From an uncultured Rickettsiales bacterium (GTDB lineage Bacteria; Pseudomonadota; Alphaproteobacteria; Rickettsiales; UBA1997): a DNA stretch of 44,084 nt. Positions 1 to 7,434 of this stretch are shown one piece after another. The notes below the pieces were generated by a model that saw only the letters and a list, made by a program, of their open reading frames with translations, was not told the origin of the DNA and searched no databases. Made by a program: the position numbers and the translations under genes. The stretch lies in NCBI GenBank assembly GCA_905478245.1, contig CAJQHT010000023.1, positions 1 through 44,084 of the forward strand, in the 5' to 3' direction. Each line of letters begins with the position of its first letter. Position 1 is the stretch's first letter.

Positions 1-81
1 TTAGAGCATTTACTAATAACAAATATATGCCGTTAATTTAAGAAAGCAAAAGATTGGACTCCTTTGCTCTCTTGGGGTCCA

Positions 82-250
82 TACTATTATCTTTAAAATT
101 AAGTTAAAATAATAAATAATCTAACTTTATATTTTTTGATTAAAATCATAAAAAGCCTCGTGAAATATAAGCATATTACAGACAAGTTTTTTATAATTTT
201 TATCTAAAAAATATTTTGCCTGTATCATTCATTAAAGGTGGGAATTGGTA
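82..250 (+). repeat. Palindromic MITE-like repeat, copy A (near full length)
   Basis: This copy shares long, nearly identical blocks with 5099-5230 (opposite orientation) and 9491-9624. The order is a left end ATCTTTAAAAT, a block containing AATAATCTAACTT, a block containing GATTAAAATCATAAAAAGCC, a hairpin around AATATAAGCATATT, then TTTTTTATAATTTTTATC and a right end CATTAAAGGTGGGAATTGGTA (21 nt, the last 20 being the inverted-repeat end). The ends seen across copies form imperfect inverted repeats (TACCAATTCCCATCTTTAA against its complement). There is no coding capacity, so it would be a non-autonomous or Rickettsia-type palindromic element. The left end of this copy has lost about 3 nt relative to the consensus. 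Confidence 0.75.
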
Positions 251-251
251 T

Positions 252-278
252 AAAAAACTCTCAAAAATAGAGGTTTTT
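252..278 (-). terminator. Possible rho-independent terminator of degP
   Basis: On the minus strand this reads as a stem AAAAACCTCT, a loop ATTTTTG, then AGAGTTTTTT, giving an A/T-rich stem with a single bulge and a U run. It lies about 77 bp beyond the degP stop. The low GC content makes the call weak, and the structure is nearly symmetric, so it could work on either strand. Confidence 0.35.
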
Positions 279-354
279 AGTTTTTCAGAGGTTCCTATAT
301 TTTAACAAAGCTTTTTGCAGATTTTCTTCAGAGGATGCGAGGTTAGGTTGCTGG

Positions 355-1890
355 TTAATTTAAGGGTAGGGTAATGGTAAAACTATAAGATTGTCGTTGA
401 ATAAAATTACTAGTTTTTATTAGTTTTTCTCTATTTACAAATAATAAAATAGATTTTCTGTTTTTATTCTTAAGATCTTTTATTATTTTCTTTAAATCAG
501 AGATTGATTCTATTGGTATTTGGTTTGCTGATAATATTATATCTCCTATTTCAATAGATTCTTTATATGCCTTACTATTTTTATCTATGTCAGTTATCAA
601 TATACCTTTTGCATTGTTTTTAATCTTATTATTTTCCTTTATTTTTTTTGTTAAGTTCACCAATCCTATGCCAAGTATTTTATCGCTTGCCTTGTTATTG
701 CCTAATATAAGATTTTCTTGAGCTATTTTACTAATATATTCCTCGTCTAATTTAGCAATCTTTACTTTTATGATTTTAACACTCCCTTGTCTGATAATTT
801 TAACTTTTACCTTTTTGTTGACCGGAGTTGATGAAACTATTCTAGGTAGATCTTTCATTTCTTTTATTTTTTGGCCATTAAATTCAATTATAATATCAGT
901 TGGTAGTATTTTTGCTTTTTGTGCCGGACCTTTTTTATTGATCTCTATAACAAAAGCACCCTCTATACTGTCTAGGCCGATAGCACTAGCTATTTCTTTG
1001 GTAACATTTTGAACTGAAACCCCTAGCCATCCTCGAGTTATAGTTCCTTTATTTTTTAATTCCTTAATTATATCTTTCGCTATTAGGGATGGGGTGGCAA
1101 AACCAATACCGATATTTCCTCCAGATGGAGAAAATATTGCCGTTGCAACGCCAATGACTTCACCTTTTATATTAAAGAGAGGTCCTCCGGAATTTCCCTT
1201 ATTTATAGCGGCGTCAGTTTGAATATAATTGTCAGATCTGCCAGAATTTATGTCTCTATTATTAGCTGATATGATTCCAACGGAAACAGAGCCCCCAAGT
1301 CCAAATGGATTGCCAATTGCTATAACCCATTCACCTATTCTGCTTTTATCAGAGTTTCCTATTTTTACATAAGGCAAATCTTCCTTAGTAGCGATTTTTA
1401 ATAATGCCAGATCCGTCTTACTGTCATGGCCAATAATTTTTGCCTTAAAGGATCTTGAATCATTTAAGTTGATTTTTATCTCATCTGCATCCTTGATAAC
1501 GTGGTAATTTGTAACCACATAGCCATCTTTTGAAATAATAAAACCAGAACCTAGTGACAAAACTTCTTTATCTCTATCTTCTTTGCTTTCCAATAAATCT
1601 TGAAAGTTTTGAAATATAGAATTGCTTGAGAAGGAGTTAAGAGTTTCATCTATATCAATGTCAGATTGATCTATACCCCTTATTCTTGATGTTGAAATAT
1701 TAACTACGGCAGGAGTTAGGGTTTCTATTATGTCAGCAAAGCCATTAGTGCCAATTTTTGAAGATGGACTCGAGATGGAATAGATCTTTTTGATAGTTTT
1801 CTTGTCTTGACCTATTTCATCAAGAGAAAATGAGTTAATTGGAAGTAATAATAAAAATAATACTACTATTGATAGAATTACCTTAAGCAT
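355..1890 (-). CDS. degP: Periplasmic serine protease DegP/HtrA (Do family)
   Basis: A periplasmic chaperone-protease that degrades misfolded envelope proteins. The 511-residue product has an N-terminal hydrophobic signal (about residues 2-22). A trypsin-like domain follows with the full catalytic triad: His130 in TNYHVI, Asp160 before LALLKI, and Ser234 in GNSGGP. Two PDZ domains follow, PDZ1 near 285-375 and a more divergent PDZ2 near 405-500. The length matches the family. It is the last gene of the minus-strand hflK-hflC-degP cluster, starting 20 bp after hflC, an arrangement familiar from Rickettsia and other alphaproteobacteria. That context suggests joint control of membrane and periplasmic proteolysis. 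There is no Shine-Dalgarno before the ATG. The family is certain; the exact Do-type paralogue is less so. Confidence 0.95.
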   Translation of the reverse strand: MLKVILSIVVLFLLLLPINSFSLDEIGQDKKTIKKIYSISSPSSKIGTNGFADIIETLTPAVVNISTSRIRGIDQSDIDIDETLNSFSSNSIFQNFQDLLESKEDRDKEVLSLGSGFIISKDGYVVTNYHVIKDADEIKINLNDSRSFKAKIIGHDSKTDLALLKIATKEDLPYVKIGNSDKSRIGEWVIAIGNPFGLGGSVSVGIISANNRDINSGRSDNYIQTDAAINKGNSGGPLFNIKGEVIGVATAIFSPSGGNIGIGFATPSLIAKDIIKELKNKGTITRGWLGVSVQNVTKEIASAIGLDSIEGAFVIEINKKGPAQKAKILPTDIIIEFNGQKIKEMKDLPRIVSSTPVNKKVKVKIIRQGSVKIIKVKIAKLDEEYISKIAQENLILGNNKASDKILGIGLVNLTKKIKENNKIKNNAKGILITDIDKNSKAYKESIEIGDIILSANQIPIESISDLKKIIKDLKNKNRKSILLFVNREKLIKTSNFIQRQSYSFTITLPLN

Positions 1891-1910
1891 AAGAAATAAA
1901 GATCAACTTA

Positions 1911-2762
1911 TTAATTGCCAAAAAATTTAAAGAAATCTTTATCTGGCGATATAACCATTCTTGTCTTACTTTTATTCTTTAAAGCTTTCTCATAGGCCTG
2001 CATTGATCTATAGAAATCAAAGAACCCAGGGTCTCTAGAGAAAGCTTTGGCAAATATTTTATTTGCCGCTGCATCTCCTTTACCTCTTGTGATATTTGAA
2101 TCTTTATTGGCGTTAGCTATGATAATAGTTTTTTCTTTATCAGCAGAAGCTTTGATCTTTTCAGACTCTTCGAAACCGGTAGCTCTAATTTCCCTAGCCT
2201 CTTTCTCTCTTTCTGTTTGCATCCTGGTAAAAATAGCATTACTATTTTCTCTTGGTAGGTCGCCCCTAACAATCCTAACATCAATTATTTCGATACCAAA
2301 AATCTTGCTTTCATTACCTACTTCATTTTTAATTTTTGCCATTATTTCCGGCCTTTCTTTACTTAAGAGGTTGTTTAATGGTATTTCACCAATAATTCTT
2401 CTAAGGCTAGAATTCAGTATTGTGCTTAATTTTCCCTTGGCGTTAAATTCATTATTTACCGTTGTGTAAAATTTTAAAGGATCAACAATTTTAAATCTTG
2501 CAAAAGCATCAACAATTAATCTTTTTTGATCTGATGCAATGACCTCTTGCTCATTAATGTTTAGGTCTAATATTCTTTTGTCAAAAAATACTACATTTTG
2601 AACTAATGGTAGTTTGAATTTCAAGCCAGGCTCGTAGATAACTTTAACAGCCTCACCAAATTGTAATACAAGAGCTTGTTTTCTTTGATCTACAACAAAT
2701 AAAGTGCTGGAAATAGAAATAAATAATATAGTTATTAGTATCAAGAATTTATTTTTAGTCAT
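1911..2762 (-). CDS. hflC: HflC, SPFH-domain regulator of FtsH protease
   Basis: A membrane-anchored SPFH/prohibitin-family protein that with HflK forms a cage around the FtsH protease and restrains its action on membrane proteins. The 283-residue product starts with one transmembrane segment (about residues 6-24) followed by VVDQRKQALVLQFGE, the usual entry to the SPFH domain. A charged helical region rich in Lys, Glu and Ala spans about 180-235. Its ATG overlaps the end of hflK by 8 bp, so the two are translationally linked, and degP follows 20 bp later. The length is typical for HflC. The bulk of the protein would face the periplasm. Confidence 0.95.
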   Translation of the reverse strand: MTKNKFLILITILFISISSTLFVVDQRKQALVLQFGEAVKVIYEPGLKFKLPLVQNVVFFDKRILDLNINEQEVIASDQKRLIVDAFARFKIVDPLKFYTTVNNEFNAKGKLSTILNSSLRRIIGEIPLNNLLSKERPEIMAKIKNEVGNESKIFGIEIIDVRIVRGDLPRENSNAIFTRMQTEREKEAREIRATGFEESEKIKASADKEKTIIIANANKDSNITRGKGDAAANKIFAKAFSRDPGFFDFYRSMQAYEKALKNKSKTRMVISPDKDFFKFFGN

Positions 2763-3942
2763 TGTTTTTCTTTAATTCGTTTAATGGCAAGTAAGGTACT
2801 ACGCCTGACTTAGAAAGATTTTTATCAATAATGATTTTATCCATATCTTCATATATTTTTTCCATTGTCTCAAGATATATTCTTCTCTTTGTAACATGGC
2901 GAGCCTTAGAATATTCTCGATATATAGATAGAAATCTTTTAGTTTGACCAATTGAGTCTGATATAACTGATTGCTTGTAGCCTTCAGCTTTTTGGGTAAG
3001 CTTTGCCGCTTCCCCTCTTGCTCTTGGTATTATATCATTTTTATATGCTTGAGCTTGGTTTATTTCCTTCTCTTTGTCAGCTTTTGCAGTCTGCACGTCC
3101 CTGAAGGAATCAACCACTTGTTTAGGTGGATCAACTCGTAAAAGCTGCACCAAGACAATTCTTATTCCAGCACCGTATGAATCTAAAATTTCTTGTAGTA
3201 GAATTTTTGCTTTATGTTCTATGTCTTGCTTTCCATCTGAGAGTGCATTTGCAATAGGGGTTCTAGCTATTATTTCCCTCATAGCACTTTGGGCTGATTT
3301 TTTAAGAGCTAGTTTTGTATCTGCAATATTAAATACAAATTTTTCTATATCACTAATTTGCCATTGAATTTGGAAGTCAATATCAACAATATTTTCATCT
3401 CCGGTTAACATCAAGCTGTCAGTATTGTTTTTTTCGCTAGAGTAAGGAGAAGAGTAAGATGATTTATTAAATGATGCACCAAATTCCTCTGTGTTAACTT
3501 TTATAACACTTCGTTTTATAACTTTACTAAAGGGGGCTGGAATGCGATAATTTAAACCAGGAGCAGTTATTGAGTGAAATTTTCCAAAATAAAGTATTAC
3601 GGCATTTTCATCAGAATTTACTTTATAGAAACCAGTTGCAAGCCATAGGGCAGCAATAGTTAATATGGCAATACCTAATATTGATTTTACACCTGCAGAA
3701 TTTGGTTTTTTAGTATTTTTAGAGCCTTTTGGACTATTATTTTGACCTCCCAGTAATGTTTCAAAAACTTTTTTACCTTTTTTGATAATCTCATCAAGTT
3801 CATCTTCCATGCTGTTCTGAGGCTTTTTATCCTTATTGCTATCTTCATTGATAGGTCCCCAGGGTCCATTTTGATTTAAATTTTGATTTAAATTTTGATT
3901 TAAATTTTGATTTAAAATAAATCCTTTTGATTCTTTAATCAT
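2755..3942 (-). CDS. hflK: HflK, SPFH-domain partner of HflC
   Basis: The partner of HflC in the FtsH-regulating HflKC complex. The 395-residue product has a long cytoplasmic N-terminus, one transmembrane segment (about 88-106), then an SPFH domain starting near FYKVNSDENAVILYFG. The family hallmark GPWGP follows a short Asn/Leu/Gln repeat: NLNQ occurs four times, coming from four perfect 12-bp DNA units. Around residues 155-175 there is a Ser/Tyr-rich insertion (SYSSPYSSEKNN) of unknown meaning. It is the first gene of the hflK-hflC-degP cluster, divergent from mrp across a 94-bp A/T-rich gap that must hold both promoters. There is no clear Shine-Dalgarno. Confidence 0.95.
   Translation of the reverse strand: MIKESKGFILNQNLNQNLNQNLNQNGPWGPINEDSNKDKKPQNSMEDELDEIIKKGKKVFETLLGGQNNSPKGSKNTKKPNSAGVKSILGIAILTIAALWLATGFYKVNSDENAVILYFGKFHSITAPGLNYRIPAPFSKVIKRSVIKVNTEEFGASFNKSSYSSPYSSEKNNTDSLMLTGDENIVDIDFQIQWQISDIEKFVFNIADTKLALKKSAQSAMREIIARTPIANALSDGKQDIEHKAKILLQEILDSYGAGIRIVLVQLLRVDPPKQVVDSFRDVQTAKADKEKEINQAQAYKNDIIPRARGEAAKLTQKAEGYKQSVISDSIGQTKRFLSIYREYSKARHVTKRRIYLETMEKIYEDMDKIIIDKNLSKSGVVPYLPLNELKKNND
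3869..3916 (-). repeat. Four perfect 12-bp tandem units inside hflK
   Basis: The plus-strand unit TTTTGATTTAAA is repeated four times without mismatch and encodes four NLNQ tetrapeptides in the HflK N-terminal tail. The unit length is a multiple of three, so copy-number change would lengthen or shorten the tail without a frameshift. Perfect identity suggests recent slippage expansion. Confidence 0.9.
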
Positions 3943-4036
3943 TATTGACTTTATCTTTAAGTTAATTTATTTAATAATTTAAAATAAATATTAAAATCAG
4001 TTTATTATTATAAATTAATTATTACAAGAGCAAATA

Positions 4037-5098
4037 ATGGAAAAAATTATAAAAGATTTAAAAAAAATTAAAATAAATCATATAATAAATACTAGGGAGG
4101 ATAATTTATTTGATCTTGGGGTTATAGATGACGTTAAAGAAAAGGAAAATAATATAATTATTGTCATAGATATTTCAAATCTAACTATGTCTCAAGAGCA
4201 GACAGATGAGTTGCAAAATTTATTAATTAAAAAATTAAAAAAACCATTTAGCCGAAAAAAGATTAATATTATATTTACCGCTAATAAAAAAACAAATTTA
4301 AACATATCTAAAGAGAAGCAATTAGAATCAAAAAAAATACCATTTGTTAAAAAAGTTATAATCGTAGCTTCTGGAAAAGGGGGTGTGGGAAAATCTACTA
4401 TATCTGTTAATCTTGCCTTGTCATTAAAGAAGATAGGATACAGAGTGGGATTAGCTGATGCAGATATCTATGGCCCCTCAATTGCGCACATGATGAATTT
4501 ACAAGGCAAGCCAGAGATAAAGAACAATATTATGCAGCCTCTCGAAAATTATGGTGTAAAATCAATTTCAATTGCTAATATTGTCGCTAAAGATCAAGCT
4601 TTAATATGGCGCGGACCCATGATTACAAAAGCTTTAAACCAATTAATTAAAGGGGTGGAGTGGGGTAATGATAGATCTGAGCTTGATTACTTAATAATAG
4701 ATACACCCCCAGGAACAGGTGATGTGCAAATCAGTATATCTCAGCTATTCTCAGTAGATGGGGCTGTTATAGTTTCAACTCCGCAAGATATATCAACAAT
4801 AGATGCCAGTAAATCCATTGAGATGTTTAGAAAATTAAATATACCAATTATTGGCTTAGTGCAAAATATGTCTTACTTAATAGATAAAAACACGCAAGAA
4901 AAAATCTATTTATTTGGCAAGGATAAGGCTAAAGATTTAGCGGTTACAAAAGAAATTAATTTTCTAGGAGATATTCCGATAGATATTAAGATTAGAGAGG
5001 GTGCGGACAATAAAACTCCAGTAACATATTCAGAACCTAGTTCTGAATCATCATTTTCTTATGGAAAAATTGCTGAAAATATTATAGATTTGGTATAA
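4037..5098 (+). CDS. mrp: Mrp/ApbC-family P-loop ATPase (Fe-S carrier family), without cysteines
   Basis: A member of the Mrp/NBP35/ApbC family, whose characterised members carry and deliver Fe-S clusters. The 353-residue product has an N-terminal MIP18-like domain (about 1-85), a deviant Walker A GKGGVGKST at 113-121, and a switch/Walker B region IIDTPPGTGD near 219-228. In many members a CxxC pair follows the NMSY motif and holds the bridging cluster. Here the same place reads NMSYLIDKNTQEKIYLFG, and no cysteine occurs anywhere in the protein. The ATPase fold is intact but the usual cluster ligands are absent. It is divergent from hflK and its stop codon directly abuts a palindromic repeat shared with the convergent ribD. 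Confidence 0.92.
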   Translation: MEKIIKDLKKIKINHIINTREDNLFDLGVIDDVKEKENNIIIVIDISNLTMSQEQTDELQNLLIKKLKKPFSRKKINIIFTANKKTNLNISKEKQLESKKIPFVKKVIIVASGKGGVGKSTISVNLALSLKKIGYRVGLADADIYGPSIAHMMNLQGKPEIKNNIMQPLENYGVKSISIANIVAKDQALIWRGPMITKALNQLIKGVEWGNDRSELDYLIIDTPPGTGDVQISISQLFSVDGAVIVSTPQDISTIDASKSIEMFRKLNIPIIGLVQNMSYLIDKNTQEKIYLFGKDKAKDLAVTKEINFLGDIPIDIKIREGADNKTPVTYSEPSSESSFSYGKIAENIIDLV

Positions 5099-5230
5099 TT
5101 TTTTAGATAAAAATTATAAAAAACGAGTCGTAATATGTTCATATTTCGTGAGGCTTTTTATGATTTTAATCAAAAAATATGAAGTTAGATTATTTATTAT
5201 TTTAACCCATTTTAAAGATGGGAATTGGTA
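5099..5230 (-). repeat. Palindromic MITE-like repeat, copy B, filling the mrp-ribD gap
   Basis: This is an inverted copy relative to 82-250. It runs from the base after the mrp stop to the base before the ribD stop, so the whole convergent intergenic region is the element. The right end CATTTTAAAGATGGGAATTGGTA is intact. The other end is truncated after TTTTTTAGATAAAAATT. It contains the core hairpin CGTAATATG-TTC-CATATTTCG-like with flanking A and T runs, which could terminate transcription from both sides. Confidence 0.8.
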
Positions 5231-6331
5231 TTAAATATGGGATTTACCATATATGGTAATTTGGTCATCAGCAAAATTTCTACTATTAATTTTTCTAAAA
5301 TTAAAAGACTCAGTTAGACTGTTTAAATTTAGATTATTAATTGCATTAATAGCGTCTCCTCCTAAAATTTTACTAGATTGAACATGAATTATTTCATCGA
5401 TAAGGTTTTCCTTAAGAAAGCTAGCGGCAATTTTTGATCCACCTTCAATTAGGATGGAGTTTATGCCTATTTTTGTTAATTTACTTAACAGCTCCGGTAA
5501 ATTACTATAAAATAGAATTTCAACATTGTTTAATATTTGATATTTCTTATATTTTTCTTTGTTAGAATTTTTGGTGGCTATATAAGTTTTTTTGCCTTTA
5601 TTAAAAATATTATAATCTACTTCAAAATTCAAGCTATCACTTAAAACTATTTTTACAGGAGATAAATTTTCTAAACCATCAATTCTACAGTCAAGTGAAG
5701 GGTTGTCTTTTTTTAAAGTATTAGAGCCAATCAATATAGCATCATTTTTTGATCTAAGTAAATTAGTATAGTTTCTTGCATCTTTAGAACTTATCCATTT
5801 ACTGTCAAAATTTTTAGTTGCTATTTTCCCATCTAGACTTGTAGCTAGTTTTAATGAAATAAAAGGTTTATTATTAATTTTAGAGCTAAAAAAACCTCGA
5901 TTAATCCTTATGGATTCTGCGCTTAGTAATCCAACATCAACTTGCAGGCCATTTTCTTTTAGTTTTTTAATGGATTTGCCACTAACTCTGTTATCTGGAT
6001 CCTGGCAAGCAATAACAATTCTTGAAAATTGATTTTTACTTATTAAATCAACACAGGGACCAGTATTTCCGCAATGAAAGCAGGGTTCAAGAGTAACATA
6101 CATGGTTAGGTTGACTATTTCTTGATTAGCTATTTTGTCAATAGCATTTTTTTCAGCATGAGGTCTACCTCTTTTAGAGGTAATGCCCGTTGCAATTATT
6201 TTACCATTTTTAACTATCACGCATCCAACGGTAGGATTTTCAGATGTTTTTCCAGTATTTTTTTTAGCTAAATTCATAGCTAAATTCATGAATTTTAAAT
6301 CAATTTCTTCTTTAATTTTATATTTATTCAA
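5231..6331 (-). CDS. ribD: Bifunctional riboflavin biosynthesis deaminase/reductase RibD
   Basis: Catalyses two early riboflavin steps: deamination of the pyrimidine intermediate formed from GTP, then reduction of its ribosyl side chain. The 366-residue product has an N-terminal zinc deaminase domain (about 10-150) with HAE at 58-60 and the cysteine ligands C84 and C93 in PCFHCGNTGPC. A reductase domain follows from about 155, starting at KPFISLKLATSLDGKIA. Length and domain order are normal. It is a single minus-strand gene convergent with mrp and separated from it only by repeat copy B. No other rib gene is in the window. Its presence implies that the host makes its own flavin, or did so recently. 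Confidence 0.96.
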   Translation of the reverse strand: MNKYKIKEEIDLKFMNLAMNLAKKNTGKTSENPTVGCVIVKNGKIIATGITSKRGRPHAEKNAIDKIANQEIVNLTMYVTLEPCFHCGNTGPCVDLISKNQFSRIVIACQDPDNRVSGKSIKKLKENGLQVDVGLLSAESIRINRGFFSSKINNKPFISLKLATSLDGKIATKNFDSKWISSKDARNYTNLLRSKNDAILIGSNTLKKDNPSLDCRIDGLENLSPVKIVLSDSLNFEVDYNIFNKGKKTYIATKNSNKEKYKKYQILNNVEILFYSNLPELLSKLTKIGINSILIEGGSKIAASFLKENLIDEIIHVQSSKILGGDAINAINNLNLNSLTESFNFRKINSRNFADDQITIYGKSHI

Positions 6332-6373
6332 AATAGTTTATAATTAATTAATATTTGCTTAATATGCATAAAG

Positions 6374-6392
6374 TTGTCTTATTATAAGACAA
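6374..6392. promoter_or_regulatory. Perfect 9-1-9 palindrome between divergent genes
   Basis: TTGTCTTATTATAAGACAA is a perfect inverted repeat with 9-bp arms around one central base. It lies 42 bp upstream of the ribD start and about 180 bp upstream of the divergent lipoprotein gene, in otherwise A/T-rich sequence. A dimeric repressor site is the simplest reading, acting on ribD. No regulator gene adjoins it. Confidence 0.4.
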
Positions 6393-6568
6393 TAATTGCT
6401 AAAAATAAAAAAAATAAAATTAGTTCTTTACATTTAAAATATTTTTTGCTATTTAAAGATTTGTAGTTACAAAAACCAGTTTGTATATTTGCAGGTAGTG
6501 CGTATCTAATTTTTATAATAAACTATATTAAATAGATTGTATAATTTTAAATTATTAAATACAAGTTA

Positions 6569-6916
6569 ATGACTAAGGTTTTTTTTAAAATATATATATT
6601 ATTGTTTTTATTTTTTATTGCTTCTTGCGCTACCGACCATAGTAATCTGCCTCATTATCGAGACAGCAAAGGAAATAAAGAAAATTATCACAGGGTAAGT
6701 CCTTATTATCAGCCCCCCATGCCAACTCCAACAGTGCAAAGAGGCTATGGTGGTGGTTATCAATATCCTCCAGCATCAAGATATTATTCAAACCCTTACG
6801 CATTTCCTCCTCAAAATCATTATCCTTATTATGATGCTGATCAATATTATGTTCCTCCAACATATTATGGCACTACCGATAATGCTGTTTCAGACGGTGA
6901 GTTTGAGAAATTTTAA
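6569..6916 (+). CDS. Small Tyr/Pro-rich lipoprotein, unknown function
   Basis: A 115-residue product with a hydrophobic signal and a lipobox IASC, lipidated at Cys20. The mature part is low complexity and unusually rich in Tyr, Pro, Asn and Gly (for example GYGGGYQYPP and YYVPPTYYG). It ends with a short acidic tail, DGEFEKF. I do not recognise a family. The composition suggests a surface-exposed, largely disordered envelope protein. It lies 19 bp upstream of the glutaredoxin gene on the same strand and may be co-transcribed with it, although the functional link is unclear. The opposite-strand reading frame over the same bases is a composition shadow. Confidence 0.75.
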   Translation: MTKVFFKIYILLFLFFIASCATDHSNLPHYRDSKGNKENYHRVSPYYQPPMPTPTVQRGYGGGYQYPPASRYYSNPYAFPPQNHYPYYDADQYYVPPTYYGTTDNAVSDGEFEKF

Positions 6917-6935
6917 AATTATTTAAATATAAATT

Positions 6936-7187
6936 ATGGCAAAAATAGAAATTTATACAGCAGATTATTGTAACTATTGTGACAAAGCTAAAAATCTTTT
7001 AAAAAGCAAAAAAATAGATTTTAATGAAATTGAATTAAAGACAGAACAGGATAGAATTAATCTGGTTAAAAAAACTAATGGCAGAAAAACCGTGCCACAA
7101 ATTTTTATTAATAATAAATTAATAGGCGGTTTTGACGATTTAAATAAACTTAGCCTGGAAAATAAACTGGACGATTTGTTAAAATAG
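6936..7187 (+). CDS. grxC: Glutaredoxin 3 (GrxC-type)
   Basis: A small cytoplasmic dithiol glutaredoxin that reduces disulfides and mixed glutathione disulfides. The 83-residue product is the thioredoxin fold alone. It has the redox motif C12-N-Y-C15, where most GrxC proteins have CPYC, the cis-Pro motif TVPQIFI, and the C-terminal GGFDDL glutathione-binding segment. The proline-to-asparagine change in the active site is mild and should not abolish activity. It follows the Tyr/Pro-rich lipoprotein by 19 bp. The 16 bases ending in its ATG (TTAAATATAAATTATG) are identical to those before groEL. Confidence 0.93.
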   Translation: MAKIEIYTADYCNYCDKAKNLLKSKKIDFNEIELKTEQDRINLVKKTNGRKTVPQIFINNKLIGGFDDLNKLSLENKLDDLLK

Positions 7188-7214
7188 ATTAAATTAATTT
7201 TTTTCCCTTATTCC

Positions 7215-7245
7215 CTTGTCAAAAAATAATTAATAATTATATATT
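7215..7245 (+). promoter_or_regulatory. Candidate groESL promoter
   Basis: CTTGTC at 7215-7220 and a TATATT at 7240-7245 are spaced so as to fit a housekeeping promoter (TTGTCA, 18 bp, TATATT). The -35 also resembles the alphaproteobacterial heat-shock sigma factor (CTTG core). It lies about 190 bp upstream of groES, leaving a long leader. No CIRCE element is visible. Confidence 0.4.
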
Positions 7246-7255
7246 GGTCAGGAAT

Positions 7256-7271
7256 TGCTAGAAATCTAGCA
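7256..7271. promoter_or_regulatory. Inverted repeat just downstream of the candidate groESL -10
   Basis: TGCTAGAAATCTAGCA is a perfect 7-2-7 palindrome. It starts about 10 bases past the candidate -10, so it would overlap the transcription start. It could be an operator or a short leader hairpin. Confidence 0.35.
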
Positions 7272-7398
7272 TAATACTATCTTTTAGCTAATAAATCTTA
7301 AGTTAAAAGTGAATATCATTTTTATTTCTAGTACATTAGTATGGTAAAAGATTATAGTTAATTATTTGTTATTTTAACTTAATCCCTAGAGGTAAAAA

Positions 7399-7428
7399 AT
7401 GCTAAATATAATATTAACTAAATTATAA
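7399..7428 (+). CDS. Possible 9-codon leader ORF before groES
   Basis: ATG at 7399 is preceded by CTAGAGGT (6 nt spacing), one of the very few Shine-Dalgarno-like sequences before a start in this window. It encodes MLNIILTKL and stops at TAA, 6 bp before the groES ATG, which itself has no Shine-Dalgarno. It could be a leader peptide that loads ribosomes onto groES, or a coincidence. Confidence 0.25.
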   Translation: MLNIILTKL

Positions 7429-7434
7429 TTAATT

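Larger units (their letters stand above)
1..354. other. Gene-free stretch downstream of degP
   Basis: No convincing coding region is visible. The stretch holds a GC-richer hairpin at 56-80 (arms ggactcc and ggggtcc, 7 bp with one G-T pair), a copy of the palindromic repeat family at 82-250, and a bulged A/T hairpin at 252-278 that could end the minus-strand hflK-hflC-degP transcript. The remaining bases are A/T-rich without recognisable structure. The left window edge may cut a neighbouring gene's upstream region. Confidence 0.6.

Noticed and set aside
6630-6863. Minus-strand 77-residue frame opposite the Tyr/Pro-rich lipoprotein
   Set aside because: It is a composition shadow (His/Asp/Asn-rich complement of the Tyr/Pro codons) without signal, neighbour or start support.
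7188-7434. CIRCE element controlling groESL
   Set aside because: No TTAGCACTC-N9-GAGTGCTAA-like sequence is present; the palindrome found is shorter and unrelated.
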